From NCBI GenBank assembly GCA_963678675.1, contig OY783200.1, positions 16,794,603 to 16,858,602 of the forward strand: 64,000 nt of DNA, read 5' to 3'. Of the stretch, positions 1 through 10,689 are shown piece after piece (positions within the stretch are counted from its first letter, which is position 1; each line of letters opens with the position of its first letter). This DNA comes from Xiphydria camelus. Lineage: Eukaryota; Arthropoda; Insecta; Hymenoptera; Xiphydriidae. The notes under the pieces were generated by a model. That model did no database searches. It was not told the DNA's origin and saw only the letters and a list, made by a program, of their open reading frames with translations. The translations under genes and the position numbers were made by a program.

Positions 1-500
1 GGTGACGGTTGGTCCTCAGCGGCGGCTCGATGCTCCTGCCGCGGTTCTTCCTCTCGTCAAAGCGGGTGGCGGTGCAGCGACTCACTCCCTCGCCCTCTCA
101 CTCTCTCTATCTCTCTCTCTCTTTCACTCTCACGTTCACCCTTGCTCGGTGCGCCTACTCTTCCCTATCTTTCTACTCGACTCCCTTTTTAAAGCTTTCA
201 CTCGCGTGATAGCTCATCAGCGACTGGGCCCTTCCCGCCGGTTTTCCGGCCTCTCCGACTCACCTCGATCGCCTCCCCGCTTTCCGTCTCTCCCCGGATT
301 CTCGGACGCCTTCGCCTCGAGGTCGTCGCTGTTGTCGATTGATCTTTTCGAAACCAGATCGATCGACAACCGTTGACAAACGGCCCGTGCGCCCGACGCG
401 CGCACGGCGAGCGCGTCCTGCTCGTTTCGACGCCGCGAACGCACGCTTGCCCACGAAAGGGCCGATCGCGCCCTTTTTGTGACACGGAGCGATTCTCCAT
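1..500. other. GC-rich segment with CT-rich microsatellite
   Basis: This segment is far richer in G and C than the DNA to its right. It contains a degenerate (CT)n tract at about 81-130. Composition changes sharply at about 500, where transposase-like sequence begins on the minus strand. The pyrimidine-rich tract and CpG-rich stretch (about 380-480) resemble a promoter or 5' UTR of an insect gene, but I see no convincing exon and no conserved reading frame. It is either host DNA flanking the transposon or another repeat; I cannot tell which. Confidence 0.4.
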
Positions 501-2146
501 GTCACACGGTTCGAAAAATCGACGCGGAGTTCGTCCGCCTCAACGCAGAAATTGTAGCAATTCCTTCCAACTGTCATGTCCAACTGTCGTATAACTTGCA
601 TTATACTACAAATTCCATCGTTGAAAGTGCACACGGCAAGATTCCCAGCAATATCCAGTACGGTTTTTCCGCTTGACGTAGATTTTGGGGACATTGACCA
701 CACCGTTGCGTTGAAACTTTCATTGCTATTTTGCGTAAAACCACCTAAGCATCGATTTAGAAGGTCGTCGCTGCTCAACTCTTCGTAGATTGGTTTAATT
801 GCGTCGAAAACTGTTTTCGATAGAGCCGGCTTGTGTAAAAAAGTACTAATTGATGTATTGGTGGCTTTTGCCTTTTGCCACGAACACCATGAATTTTCAC
901 CAGCTGGACACTTGCTGTGTTGAGGATTTTCATTCGTTGACAGCTTGTGATATAACGTCGCCCAAATTTCATTTCTCATTTTTTCCACAGAGTCGTGATT
1001 TCTGCGAATAGCCAAACCATAATAAATTGAGAGCTCGTCGACAAGTTTATTTGTTAATTTTCCTTTTCCGCCGAGACCGCGTACGTTCTTTTTTAAATTT
1101 CTTAGTCTAGTGCCCATTCTTTTCTGCACGTGATCGATGCATTTTTTTTTATGTATAACAAAGCTTTCATATGGTTCAGACTTCAAAAGACCTGTAAAGG
1201 TTTTACTATCGCCATCTCCAATGTAACTGCCGTATTTTACTTGATATAAAGTTTCAGAGCGCTGAAACATTTCGATAACTGCATCTACCTCCATTTTACC
1301 AGCCGACCCCGTGTGATTTCTTTGACAATCATTTTGATGTATTTCAAGCCACTCATCATACTCTGCAGTATCACTTATTTTTCTCCAATATTCGCACGCC
1401 TTGCAGTAACTGGATTTTATAATTATATCGATTACTTTCCCAGTATTCCATCCGATCAAAGACACCAAACCGAACAATGATGAAAATCCCCGCTTTCTCC
1501 ACGAACCGTCTCCTGATACTATCAATTCATTTGGTAAACCTTTTCTTGCATTTTCTTCTTTTTCTATTTTTACTGCATTTTCCATGCTAGCCTTGGAAAC
1601 GCGTTCAGTAGCATCACAAATAATGTTGACTACTTTATCATAAAATGAGTGAAATATTGGCCGAGGAAGTTCCATAAAAGCACAGAACTTCTTCATTCCG
1701 TGTAAACCTACTCCAAGCAGTCGCATGGCTATAATAATTCTTCTATTGATGTCATATGCTTTGTTATTGATGAGTGGACAATTTGGAATTTCAGTTTTCG
1801 CACACTTTTCACAAGATAGAACTATTTTTAAACCAAGTCCGCGTATACTACTTTCACTAAATGTGACGCCTGAGTCGCATATTATACACTTCACTACTGA
1901 CGAAATTGTTGAAAAAACAGCCACAAAATTGATGAAACGATAACCGAACGATGCATCAACTTCGATATTACGAGCATCGCCACTTAGCTTCAATTTCCTA
2001 GCGGACGTGCCGACGCTTTCGGAGGAATCGAGTGCCTCCGCTTCATAACGGTTTGCAGGTCGCTTTCGTGACATAGACGGCTTTTTAAACAAACTTCTTC
2101 CACCTCGTTTAGCTTTATAGCCACCATATTTCGATTTATCACACAT
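260..2146 (-). CDS. Mutator/Kolobok-like transposase, copy 1 (C-terminus chimeric)
   Basis: A long open frame encodes a cut-and-paste DNA transposase of the type called Mutator-like (Pfam PF20700 as I remember it). Characteristic strings are SGDGSWRKRGFSSLFG (about residue 207), GSAGKMEVDAVIEMF, YIGDGDSKTF (about residue 305), HVQKRMGTRLRN and RCLGGFTQNSNESFN. The ATG at 2146 was chosen because the second copy (42880-48234) starts with a similar lysine-rich N-terminus; an upstream in-frame ATG at 2215 adds 23 residues without support. Cysteine pairs near residues 90-120 look zinc-binding. From about position 500 down to the stop at 260 the protein is Arg-rich and comes from the GC-rich flank, so the natural C-terminus is lost. 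The rest has no internal stop over more than 540 codons, suggesting a young copy. Confidence 0.85.
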   Translation of the reverse strand: MCDKSKYGGYKAKRGGRSLFKKPSMSRKRPANRYEAEALDSSESVGTSARKLKLSGDARNIEVDASFGYRFINFVAVFSTISSVVKCIICDSGVTFSESSIRGLGLKIVLSCEKCAKTEIPNCPLINNKAYDINRRIIIAMRLLGVGLHGMKKFCAFMELPRPIFHSFYDKVVNIICDATERVSKASMENAVKIEKEENARKGLPNELIVSGDGSWRKRGFSSLFGLVSLIGWNTGKVIDIIIKSSYCKACEYWRKISDTAEYDEWLEIHQNDCQRNHTGSAGKMEVDAVIEMFQRSETLYQVKYGSYIGDGDSKTFTGLLKSEPYESFVIHKKKCIDHVQKRMGTRLRNLKKNVRGLGGKGKLTNKLVDELSIYYGLAIRRNHDSVEKMRNEIWATLYHKLSTNENPQHSKCPAGENSWCSWQKAKATNTSISTFLHKPALSKTVFDAIKPIYEELSSDDLLNRCLGGFTQNSNESFNATVWSMSPKSTSSGKTVLDIAGNLAVCTFNDGICSIMQVIRQLDMTVGRNCYNFCVEADELRVDFSNRVTWRIAPCHKKGAIGPFVGKRAFAASKRAGRARRARVGRTGRLSTVVDRSGFEKINRQQRRPRGEGVRESGERRKAGRRSR

Positions 2147-2588
2147 TTTATTCACTAATTTCAGTAACTCGTAGTAAAAGGATAAACTGATGAAACACGA
2201 AGCAAAATCACGCACGCGGCGTCCGTCTGACAGCTAGAATGACTTTACATAAAATAAATGGCCGAATAGTACTGCTAATGACACGAGCCTCAACTCCGAT
2301 AATACGTCTCAACATGCATTTAATTAACAGTTAGCCCACTAATCGGGGAGATCTCCCTATTCAATGTAGTTTGGCTCGCCCGAGCGCGGTGGAAACCGTA
2401 TAGTTGGCTATGGCGCTAAGTGTTAATGCGCCGCGCGGCGTCTCTGTAAATTGACGTAAACGACCGATTCGAAATTTTTTTTGACTATGAAACCTTTTTT
2501 TTTCTTATTCTTGAGGGTTTAAGGACGGTTTTAAGCTAATAAAAAAAAATCGATTTTTGAAAAGTTCCATGGTGGCCTTACCCCTTAA
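2147..2588. other. non-coding flank of transposase copy 1
   Basis: This stretch lies between the transposase start and a TTAA-flanked MITE. No reading frame is credible. A T-rich segment (about 2470-2570) sits next to the MITE. It may hold the 5' untranslated region and terminal sequence of the transposon, but I find no matching inverted end near 500, so the element looks truncated on that side. The TTAA at 2585-2588 is the left target duplication of the next feature. Confidence 0.35.
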
Positions 2589-3314
2589 GGGGTTACATGG
2601 GTTTCAGAGGCCAAAAAAGAGCTTATTCTCTCGATTTTTTTACTCTTACTACAGAAGAGTTTTTTATTCAGTTTTTTTGCATGTTATTATATAACTTTTG
2701 AACAATATTTTTAAAAATTTCGATGAAAAAATATGATAAATTGAATTGATGGCAGTCGATTGTCGGAGGTGCCTCGACAAAAAGGTAGTTGGCGGTAGTC
2801 AAAATTACTTGCGACTGCTTCATCTGAAAAATAAAAAAAAATATATGTTCTTTTAGTATTAGAGTAAAACTAGTCCCTGAACGAAGGATTTTTAAAAAAG
2901 TGAAAATTGGATTGTTGGCAGACCTTTTTACAAAAAAATGCAAATTTCCGTGAAATTTGCTCCACATTTCTTTTTAAAATAATAGTTTTAATTGAAAGAA
3001 AAAAAAATCCTTCGTCCAAGTTCTTGTGAATTGTATCTGGAAGACCGGTGTAAAATTTCATCAAGATCAGTTGAGTAGTTCTCGAGAAATCTTGACAACT
3101 GACTTTGAAAACACAGTTTCGAGAAAAACGCGATATACCAGCGGCGCGCGTAGTCTGGCTAGCCTTGAGCGCGCAACTTCCCAAGGCTGTATCTCCGAAA
3201 CTATTACTCGGATCGACTTGAAAATTTAGGACAATATTCTAGAAATATTGTAGAAATTAATAAGACAATAAAAAAAAATTCAATTTTTTGAATCCGTGAA
3301 ACCCATGTAACCCC
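2589..3314. mobile_element. TTAA-flanked non-autonomous DNA element (726 bp)
   Basis: An 18-bp perfect terminal inverted repeat, GGGGTTACATGGGTTTCA (2589-2606), is mirrored at 3297-3314. Both ends are directly flanked by TTAA (2585-2588 and 3315-3318). No transposase is encoded; the interior is AT-rich. TTAA duplications are produced by the piggyBac, Kolobok and Sola3 groups. Terminal bases GGGG do not look like the CCC start usual in piggyBac. A Kolobok-type transposase copy lies less than 500 bp away, but its ends cannot be compared because it is truncated. Confidence 0.8.
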
Positions 3315-3634
3315 TTAAGGTAGTAGGTATATAAATAGTAGGTATATAAAAACATGCGTGTATTCGAATGCAATGTTGTGTCAAAATTTCAAAGCAATCG
3401 GTGAAGAACTTTCGAAGATATAAGATTTTGAACAAACGAACATTTACATTTGTATTTATATAGTTTCTAGTATCTAATGATATTGTTTTTGTATTTGGTA
3501 CAAGTAACTGATTTCATGAATTTTTCATTTCTGAAGAATATAATTTAATTTTGCTTGAAGAGTAATAAATAATGATTGTAATGTATTTAGCGAAGGATTT
3601 TTTACACTGGAGGTATGTTTTAGGGTGATTTCAC

Positions 3635-3887
3635 ATATCGTCGCTTTGGTGGTGAACAGTCGTAACCCACAAAAAGTGTAAAATTGAGTTAAGACTGTTA
3701 ACAAACACTAAAAAGCATAGTTTGATTCCTATAAGTAAAAATATCAAAAAATTGTTTTGTTTTGTCTTCTGGTTACAGTTTTAGAGAAGAAAACATGAGT
3801 TTCTCGATGACGAACTTTTTTAAAAGCGCGCTAGCTCAAGTTCTTGTTTATGTGGGTTAGAACAGTTCACCACCAAAGCGACGATAT
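3635..3887. mobile_element. MITE-like inverted repeat (about 250 bp)
   Basis: ATATCGTCGCTTTGGTGG at the left end is mirrored at the right end (about 3866-3887). The inverted match continues imperfectly inward through a shared AACCCA/TGGGTT motif, giving arms of roughly 40 bp. The interior is AT-rich and non-coding. Size and structure fit a miniature inverted-repeat transposable element. The target duplication is not clear, so superfamily is left open. Confidence 0.65.
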
Positions 3888-4114
3888 ACCTGTAATGTCA
3901 TTATTTTCTAGATTCCTTTACTGACAATTACTTTTTAGAATATGAAGATTTTTTTAATATGGATCTGTACTTGTCACCCCTTCATAAACTTCTTCCTTCA
4001 GTTTAGGTATATGTCAGCCTTTCAGTTTGCAATGTACGATCCTTATGGACTAAATTCTAACCTACAAACTAAATCTGTCATTTATAGCAGATTGGCGGTG
4101 AGGCAGGTTAAGCG

Positions 4115-4171
4115 TAGGGATACACGAGGCGTTTTTGACATGTCGGCGAAAAACGCCTCGTATATCCTTAC
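4115..4171. repeat. short near-perfect hairpin
   Basis: The arms at about 4115-4136 and 4148-4171 pair through GGATACACGAGGCGTTTTT and its near-perfect complement, separated by about 11 bases. It could be the core of a very small foldback element or a structured RNA, but nothing in the surroundings decides this. Confidence 0.5.
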
Positions 4172-5312
4172 CCCTTTCTCACAATGGTATGAGCATATGC
4201 TCAGAGCCGTAGAACCGCATTTGGCACATGGTTCGGACGACTGTATACGCAGACACCATGTCGTATGATGCCTTGAGTGGTTTTGACTCTATTATTTCAT
4301 CATGAGCCTCGATTGAGGCCCGCGCCAAGGATTAAAAGAAAGCACAATGCCCGCCCGACGGCGCAACTCGAGGGGCTATGTACGAGTATACTCGCGTATA
4401 GTTCGTATCTGTACTGAAGTCTTTATTTTTCAGTAACTAAGATGTTTTGAATTATGAGATTAATACTGCATATAGTATGCAGTATGGGACCGGGCTTTCA
4501 ATCGAGCCTATGCAGAACTAAATTGATAAATGGGTTCTAGAGATATAATTCGTTGAAGCCTTACTAATCTTTAAAAATTAAAATTTCGTCATAGTCGTCT
4601 TCGTACTTGCAGGGGAAACTTGATACTAACTTAAAACAATTCGTCTTCCGATTCCTCCGCTAAGCGATACTGATAATGTAATATACCGACCGATGTTATG
4701 AATGGACAACCTACTTTCGTTCCAATCACGGGATCGTACTTCTTTTCTTCTATATCGCATAGTTAGGGTAAAATTGATAGTTACTTCGAAATATTTGTAG
4801 TGAATATACGGAGTAGCGAACTATAAGCCTTATTAATATAGAAAGCGAATCGATAATTTGTTTAGATATTCAATGTTTATTATTTAAACAAATTATCGAT
4901 TAAGTCCTGATAAGAATTCTGCTGCTTTTTCCAGTCGGGTAGTTAAATACCAGATGGTCTATGGATCCCTTCTTGTAGCTCCTTGGTCTAAGTTTTAAAT
5001 TACGACCAGAGACCTGTATACTGTCTGGAAATTACAGGGTTCTCTAAATCATGTATTGAAAAGCGTTCCATAAGTGACCTGTGTAGGCTTTGTTCGAGAA
5101 GCTAGAGGACGGGAGTCGAGATGCAAGAAAGGGAGTGCAGTTTTTCAGTAACTCTCGCATAGTAGACTCACGCAGGGTGTACTTTTTGTAGGCAGTTTTT
5201 CATAAACTCTCGCATAATAAACTTAGGCAGGCAATTGTTTTTGTAAATAAGTCTTCAACTTCGCTTTTACATATTTATGTGAATAAGGTATTCGTTTATA
5301 CCTATACGAATA

Positions 5313-5579
5313 CAGTAGAGCGTCGAGTTTTCGGACGCTCAACGTTTCGGATGCCCCCTACTTTGTTGCCCCCTCTCCAGTTATTTCGTCAACCGATGAA
5401 GTGGGGGTTAGGCAAGCGAGGAAAACGATAGATAGGACGTCCCACTGTAGTCCACACTTCTATGTCAAAGATGTATGCGTGAAGATGTGCTCTTGCCGTT
5501 CACTAGTCACGCCTGCAGGAGCAAGATCAACGATTCGGACAGTCCTTCTGACGGTGTCCGAAACCTTGGCATCCTACTG
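5313..5579. mobile_element. pogo-like MITE with TA target duplication (267 bp)
   Basis: The left end reads CAGTAGAGCG and the right end ends CATCCTACTG, both flanked by TA (5311-5312 and 5580-5581). A second inverted match, TTTTCGGACG-like on the left and TGTCCGAAAC on the right, lies just inside. CAGT-type termini with TA duplication are typical of pogo/Tigger-group Tc1-mariner elements. It encodes nothing recognisable and is presumably mobilised in trans. Confidence 0.65.
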
Positions 5580-5966
5580 TATACAGGGTGTTCCGCTCAG
5601 GATAGTCATCGCGAGTATGGCCTAGTTTGCCAATACTTGTCCCGCCGACCAATGATAGAGTGACGGTTTATACGAGCATTGATTGACAGCCAAGTTCCTC
5701 TTACTCCACTCATCTATCAGCTCTACTCGCTGCATTCAAATGAGTAGACCGAGTGACAGTAATCGATATATACATACAGTAATGACCGAGAGTTATTTAT
5801 AGATTACGAAATTCGCAGTGTCAGTGAAGTGAAGTGAAGTAAAATAATCGTATCGAGATATGGTGTATAAGAAGCATCTTAGACATGAAACCTTACAAAG
5901 AATCAAGATTAGACCGTATAAGTAAAGGAATAAAGTTAATAAAAGTGTCATTAATTTAATGAATCT

Positions 5967-6230
5967 TACAAGGAGAGGCTCAGATCTGCGGGTCACCGAT
6001 TTGACCGAGTCTCTTCGTATTTATAGAGCACCACTAGTTGCAGCACCACAACCCTAGGGTGCAACACTCAAAAATAAGGGAGAAAGCCATCCCTAAATTT
6101 GAGCTTGTAGTATTTGTACAATTCCCAACAATAAATTTTTCGATAGTCTGCGTAGCCGAGCGGTTAAAGCGGTAGTGGACTGACACCACTTGAAGAGTCG
6201 GTAGCTCAATCGGTAGAATGCGAAAGCATT
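5967..6230 (+). repeat. tRNA-like dispersed repeat, copy A
   Basis: A roughly 180-bp body (from ACAAGGAGAGGCTCAG) is followed at 6146 by a tRNA-like 5' half with an A box (TAGCCGAGCGG, 6153-6163). The same body plus tRNA-like module occurs on the minus strand at 58790-59092, and its 3' part at 24513-24613. In copy A the tRNA part is followed by a second A-box-like string (TAGCTCAATCGGTAGA, about 6202-6217) and then the LINE. Acceptor-stem halves do not pair, so this is not a functional tRNA. It looks like a SINE, although the body lies 5' of the tRNA part, which is the reverse of the usual order. Confidence 0.6.
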
Positions 6231-6322
6231 CTTTTGCAAAAATCTTAACTATCTCGCAACCAATTGTTGAGCAATTGGCTGTATGCTACTACTAAGTATC
6301 AAAGCAAACACGTGAAACTAAT

Positions 6323-7627
6323 TTGACACCTCAAAACAACGAACAGAAACGAAAAAATTCCATTATCACGGAAAATAACCTCAAAACTCAATTGCCATGC
6401 CCCAACGGGGGCGAATACAAAACGGAATACGGTGAAGTAATTATCACCAGAAAAAGACGTCTATTCTCCAGGATACAGACAGAGAATCAAAAATGGCCAA
6501 AAACAACACCAACTTTCAAATCCCGTTGCAAAATAGATACAGTCCAATAGAGCTAATAACAATGGCATGGAAGTCACTGAAGAACCCTCCGGAGACGGTA
6601 AGAAATCCACAGCTAATAACGAAAAAAGCAAAAAACCACCACCGCCGGTACTTCATGGGCTAATCACACACAATGATAAGTTCTTAAAACAAACTGAAAC
6701 ATTAATCAAAGATAAATTCCATGTGAGATACACTCAGGGAACAACAGAAGTATATACAGCGACCAAAGAGGACTACAATATACTGAAAGAAAACTGGCAG
6801 AAGTCAAAATTAAAATTTCACACTTACACGGACAAAACGGAGAAAAGAAAGACTTTCGTAATCAAAGGATTACACGAAGAAATAATGGCAGATGATATTA
6901 AAACCGAACTGACACAAATAGGCTACACCGTCCACACCATTCTCAAAATGAAGGGACCAAAGAGACCACTATTCATGACAACAATTACAGGTCAAGTCAA
7001 CCTCAACCAATTAAAAGAGAAAGCGCAATATCTTGGACACGTCAAAGTAAGCTGGGAAACGTACGTGGTCAAACGACGATTCACAGATGTCAGGAATGGG
7101 GGCACGCCACGTCGAATTGCTTTGCAGATCCTGCATGTCTTAAATGTGCAGAAAGTCACATCACCAAAGATTGCACTAAGAGTAAAAACATACCAGCTAA
7201 ATGCGCCAATTGCTCGGGAAATCATCCTGCCAATGTAATTATCTGCCCGATGTATGGTGAAAGAATAAAACGATTGAAAACAGTGTGGAATGAACCGTCA
7301 CAACACAAGTCTAATATGGATGTACCTCAACTACACGTCTACAACGACAATGACTTTCCAGTACTTGGAACTAACGGGCATCCACCGACAGCCGCTACCA
7401 AGACAGCAATACCGCTTAACATCGAACGAGTAGTTCAAAATTGGAAACCCCCAAGGACATCATCACTCCAAGTATCCTACAACTTGCCAAGCACATATAA
7501 GCAGCTGCCTCCAAGGTTCCCAGTATCCCAGAGTCAGAACACACCTGAAGTACATCACAACAGCCACCAACAAACGCTCGAACACAAAGATACACAGGGA
7601 GATAATATAAACAAATTCATGTCGTGA
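6323..7627 (+). pseudogene. LINE ORF1 (gag-like RNA-binding protein), frameshifted
   Basis: The gag-like protein coats the LINE RNA. The N-terminal part runs in one frame to about 6550 and the central part in another (6567-7238), containing the Pre-C2HC-type region typical of Jockey-clade gag (KTFVIKGLHEE and following). At about 7083 the frame shifts, and the next frame encodes two or three zinc knuckles with CxxC spacing (about 7085-7240, for example CLKCAESHITKDC). A C-terminal tail ends at 7627. At least two frameshifts make it non-functional. The start is uncertain because the first frame opens without an ATG. Confidence 0.75.
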
Positions 7628-7785
7628 ACACAAAAGGTAAAAAACTTAAATCAACTAATAGACGTAGAGCTAATGCTTAAACTCGTAGACACACTCGCAT
7701 TCCAACTCCAAAGCGCTACTACCCAGTTGGAGAAGTTCAAGATTTTCTTGAGCTTCTGCAACCAGCTGGGCAATTAATTAAGTAA

Positions 7786-8784
7786 ATGGCTAACAAAAAT
7801 AAAAACATTAAACTGTGCGGTTGGAATGCGAATGGTGTATACAATAAAAAAGGATAACTTATCAACTTTCTTTCGAAGCACGAGATAGATATATGTGCAA
7901 TATGTGTGAAACGAAATTAACCGAAAAGAACAAATTTAAAATTAAAGGGTACACCTGTCATGAAAATGATAGAATAAACGAATCGGGAGGGGGTGTATGC
8001 ATATTAATTAAACAAAACATCCCACACAGAGTAATGAAAATAGATAACAACAACACCATAGAAACTAAGAGTAAAACTCGCGGACAATACTATTTAACAT
8101 TATAGCGGTCTATAACAAACCTACCAACCATTTCTTGCATAATGATATAAACCAGTTACTTCATACAGACAACAAAGTTATCATTACTGGAGATTTTAAC
8201 GCGAGGCATTCACTATGGAACTGCCAAAGTGACAACACAAATGGTAAAACACTATTTAACCTCCTCCCAAAACAACAATATCAATCTCTTGAACACTTCT
8301 GAACCTACCCACTGGCCAGATAATGGGAATACACCCTCCATTATAGACCTAGTGATTTAGAAAAACGTACAAAACCTTTCGGATTTAGAATTGCTCAACG
8401 AATTAAATTCAGACCACCACCCAATTTTACTTAAACTTAATATTCCTAAAAGCACATTGACAAAAACTATTCTTGACTACAAAAGATGCAACTGGGCAGA
8501 ATTTAAAAGAACCCTGGATATTAAAATCGAAATAAACGAAGACATAAATTGTATAGAAGCACCAGATCTTGAAATTTCCAAATTTACCTCGACAATACAA
8601 AAAACTATTAAAGAACACATACCTAATAAAAAAATTTCAGAAACTAAAGATAACTTACCTGAATTCATAATAGATCTTATCAAATCAAAAAATAATTATA
8701 GACGCAGGTGGCAACGAACTAAAAATAAAGCCTATGAAAAACTAACAAAAGATCTTAACAGACAGATTATCAAGAAATCAAAAA
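7786..8784 (+). pseudogene. LINE ORF2, AP-endonuclease part
   Basis: The ATG at 7786 opens a protein whose early motif KLCGWNANGV is the start of an apurinic-type endonuclease, which nicks target DNA for target-primed reverse transcription. Later motifs are CETKL (about 7905), GDFNARHSLWN (about 8192-8225) and SDHHP (about 8409), which match the catalytic Glu, Asp-Asn and final Asp-His. Stop codons at about 7855 and 8103 and several frameshifts break it. It ends at the element boundary near 8784 in the linker before the RT domain. Confidence 0.75.
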
Positions 8785-9105
8785 ACACGGCAGTGTCTCG
8801 CGGCATGTTCGTTCAAGTTAGTTTCGTCAGAAATGAACGACAACGCTGTCGTCGCGGGCACCCGTGTATCTTTACAGGAAAAATGTCTGCCCTTTCACCC
8901 CTCAATTTTTACATCGAATTTTCTCAATAAATATATGGTTATAACCAAAACTATGCTTAGTTACGCCATATAAAGCGACTATTCTCTATTGATAGAGACC
9001 AGAATAAATGTTATAAGTTAAATATTAACAGAGATTCGCCCTTAGCAACGCTAAGCCATGCCTCTTGCGCCTAAAAGTCGAGAATTCGATTTCTCGGCCA
9101 ATATC

Positions 9106-9504
9106 TAGGGTGTAACAAAATAAGTGTAAAACATTTCAGGGGGTGATTTCTCATCGAAAAAGGGATAGGGTCTTTCATATAAAGAAACTTCATTTGAGCA
9201 TCCCTTATTAAGATACAGCCACTTAAAGGGATTGCGTTTTCCACCCCTTACAACCATGGGGTAAACCAAATAAATTATTGGCTAAGTGTCTTTTTGATAG
9301 TAGAAAATGTCACGTTAATTTCAATTTTGTAACTTTTTTAGTGTTTGTGAAAAAAATTGTAAAACAAATTTTATGTACCCCCTTTAAGCGGCTGTATCTT
9401 AACAAGGGATGTTCAAATGAAGTTTCTTTATATGAAAGACCCTATCCCTTTTTCGATGAGGAATCACAACCTGAAATGTTTTACACTTATTTTGTTACAC
9501 CCTG
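9106..9504. mobile_element. foldback MITE nested in the left arm
   Basis: GGGTGTAACAAAATAAGTGT at the left is mirrored by the complement at the right end, with arms of about 140 bp, leaving a short centre. The right arm of the giant element lacks this block, which shows it inserted after the arms were formed. Ends with ACACCCTG next to TA suggest a mariner-type TA target duplication. Confidence 0.7.
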
Positions 9505-9667
9505 TATATGACAAAATATCCCAAAAATTCCGCCTATCTTCGGCGATAGTCGGTCATGATCGGAAATGTGTACACAGATGTGACAACACGCATACGCCAT
9601 CAAATGTATGTGAGAGTGTGTGAAAGAATATAGTCCTTGAATGTTTGGTTATGGTTTTCAAAGTTAA

Positions 9668-9922
9668 TTAATTATTTCCATTCACGAAACGATTTCCCTC
9701 GCGTTTATTTTGATCCTCGGACGCGCTTTTTAATAATAAGTAAAAATTCAGTGTAATCGGAGTAACGAAGGAAGTAGACGTTTCAGTCCGAAAAACATCG
9801 GCCATCTCAGTAGTGGTGAATGTAACAGACGCTCCGTATAGTTTGATAAACGTTTGCATTTTTTTCAAATAATCGAGATAGTGAACGGAAGCAGTGCTAT
9901 TTTTCTCTAGTTGCCTGTGCAT
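9668..9922 (-). CDS. unassigned 84-codon ORF in the left arm
   Basis: I do not recognise this protein. It runs from MHRQLEKNSTASVHYLDYLK to a stop at 9668, with amphipathic, protein-like composition rather than low-complexity shadow. The equivalent place in the right arm (about 21235-21400) has the same N-terminal reading but is broken by a deletion and frameshift. The shared frame suggests it was once translated, perhaps as the end of a transposase or other element protein. It could equally be an exon of a longer gene. Confidence 0.35.
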   Translation of the reverse strand: MHRQLEKNSTASVHYLDYLKKMQTFIKLYGASVTFTTTEMADVFRTETSTSFVTPITLNFYLLLKSASEDQNKREGNRFVNGNN

Positions 9923-10280
9923 AAAGAGCAGGAAAAGAGACGTCAGTATCTCAAAAGAATTGCCATCACATAAGTTACTTTCTATCTTACCGCTATAACC
10001 TCACTTTGATTACGTATGAAGGACAAATCATCAGGATCTTTGTGATCAATCTATTTTTTGTTTTCAGCGTCATGCGAGCATGGGACGAATCGATGGTTTT
10101 TCTTCTCTGTCAACAATACAAGCCGTGGTAGGAGATGCAATGGAATTGGATCACAATAATCAAGTAATTACTTTATCATTATTTTTTCTCTATATATTTC
10201 CTCTTTCATTCTACCACAAATTCCAATTTATACACCGACCTGTCAAACCTGAAGTGTACATGTACCTCACTTCTATTAGT

Positions 10281-10619
10281 TCATCTCTTCTTCATCTCTG
10301 GTGTAACGACAGTCAATGTGGAATCACTGATACCGATTATGGTTCGAGGGTTATTCCTTATTCTTTCTAGCACGGCATCAATAATTTGCTGCACCTGTAT
10401 TCTTCTGGGATTTCCTGAAATAATTATAAAAACCCCATGTAATTCAGCCCTGACAAGTACAATCTTATCGAGCTGTAGGTACCTTATCGAGGAGATCTTT
10501 CGACGATCGAAAGAAATCCCCTCATGTTTGCATACGATTTGGAGTCCTTCTGGATAAAATTGAACACCAGCACGTTTATTTCTGTAACAAGTTATAAATA
10601 ACACAATCATAGCCATCAT
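10281..10619 (-). CDS. unassigned 112-codon ORF in the left arm
   Basis: I do not recognise the family. After a hydrophobic start the protein has an alternating pattern typical of beta strands, then a predicted helix with RRIQVQQIIDAVLERIRNN, and ends VVTPEMKKR. The right-arm copy (about 20700-20880) keeps recognisable residues but contains a stop and frame breaks, so the left copy is the better preserved. This may be a real domain, possibly an exon captured by the element. No catalytic motif is visible. Confidence 0.4.
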   Translation of the reverse strand: MMAMIVLFITCYRNKRAGVQFYPEGLQIVCKHEGISFDRRKISSIRYLQLDKIVLVRAELHGVFIIISGNPRRIQVQQIIDAVLERIRNNPRTIIGISDSTLTVVTPEMKKR

Positions 10620-10689
10620 TTCACTATTTAAAATATACCGAACTTACTCTATGTAGAAATTAGCAAACCGTATGAATCTGTTAACCAAT

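Larger units (their letters stand above)
3319..5312. other. AT-rich DNA without genes, holding two small inverted repeats
   Basis: Apart from a MITE at 3635-3887 and a short hairpin at 4115-4171, annotated separately, I see no gene. A segment at about 3340-3460 (ending near the phrase gtttgtatttatatag-like AT sequence) resembles degraded transposon tails, but that is not certain. All open frames here are short and lack sequence character expected of protein. Confidence 0.4.
6231..8784 (+). mobile_element. Jockey-like LINE, 5' half
   Basis: This non-LTR retrotransposon is laid out as ORF1 (gag-like, zinc knuckles), then ORF2 beginning with an AP endonuclease domain. It stops abruptly at about 8784, before the reverse transcriptase, where the inverted-repeat giant element begins. 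The RT half of a LINE with matching orientation and style is at 22745-24430. LINE insertions normally lose their 5' ends, not their 3' ends, so this 3'-less half is best explained by later insertion. Both ORFs are broken by several frameshifts and stops. Confidence 0.8.
8785..10510 (+). repeat. left long inverted arm of the giant element
   Basis: Matches the complement of 20690-21950 over most of its length. Matching landmarks are the terminal 190 bases, a block around 9660-9925, and a block around 10210-10505 that ends sharply at TTCGAC. The left arm carries an extra foldback MITE (9106-9504) absent from the right arm, and the right arm lacks about 60 bases present at about 9780-9830. The left arm keeps two open reading frames that are broken on the right. 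Confidence 0.75.

Noticed and set aside
2146..2215. Upstream ATG at 2215 as transposase start
   Set aside because: The 23 added residues are hydrophobic and unlike the N-terminus of copy 2, which begins at the equivalent of 2146.
6146..6230. Functional tRNA genes (also at 58849-58910 and 24513-24560)
   Set aside because: A and B boxes are visible but acceptor stems do not pair, the modules are incomplete, and the same module recurs with a shared non-tRNA body, which fits a repeat family.
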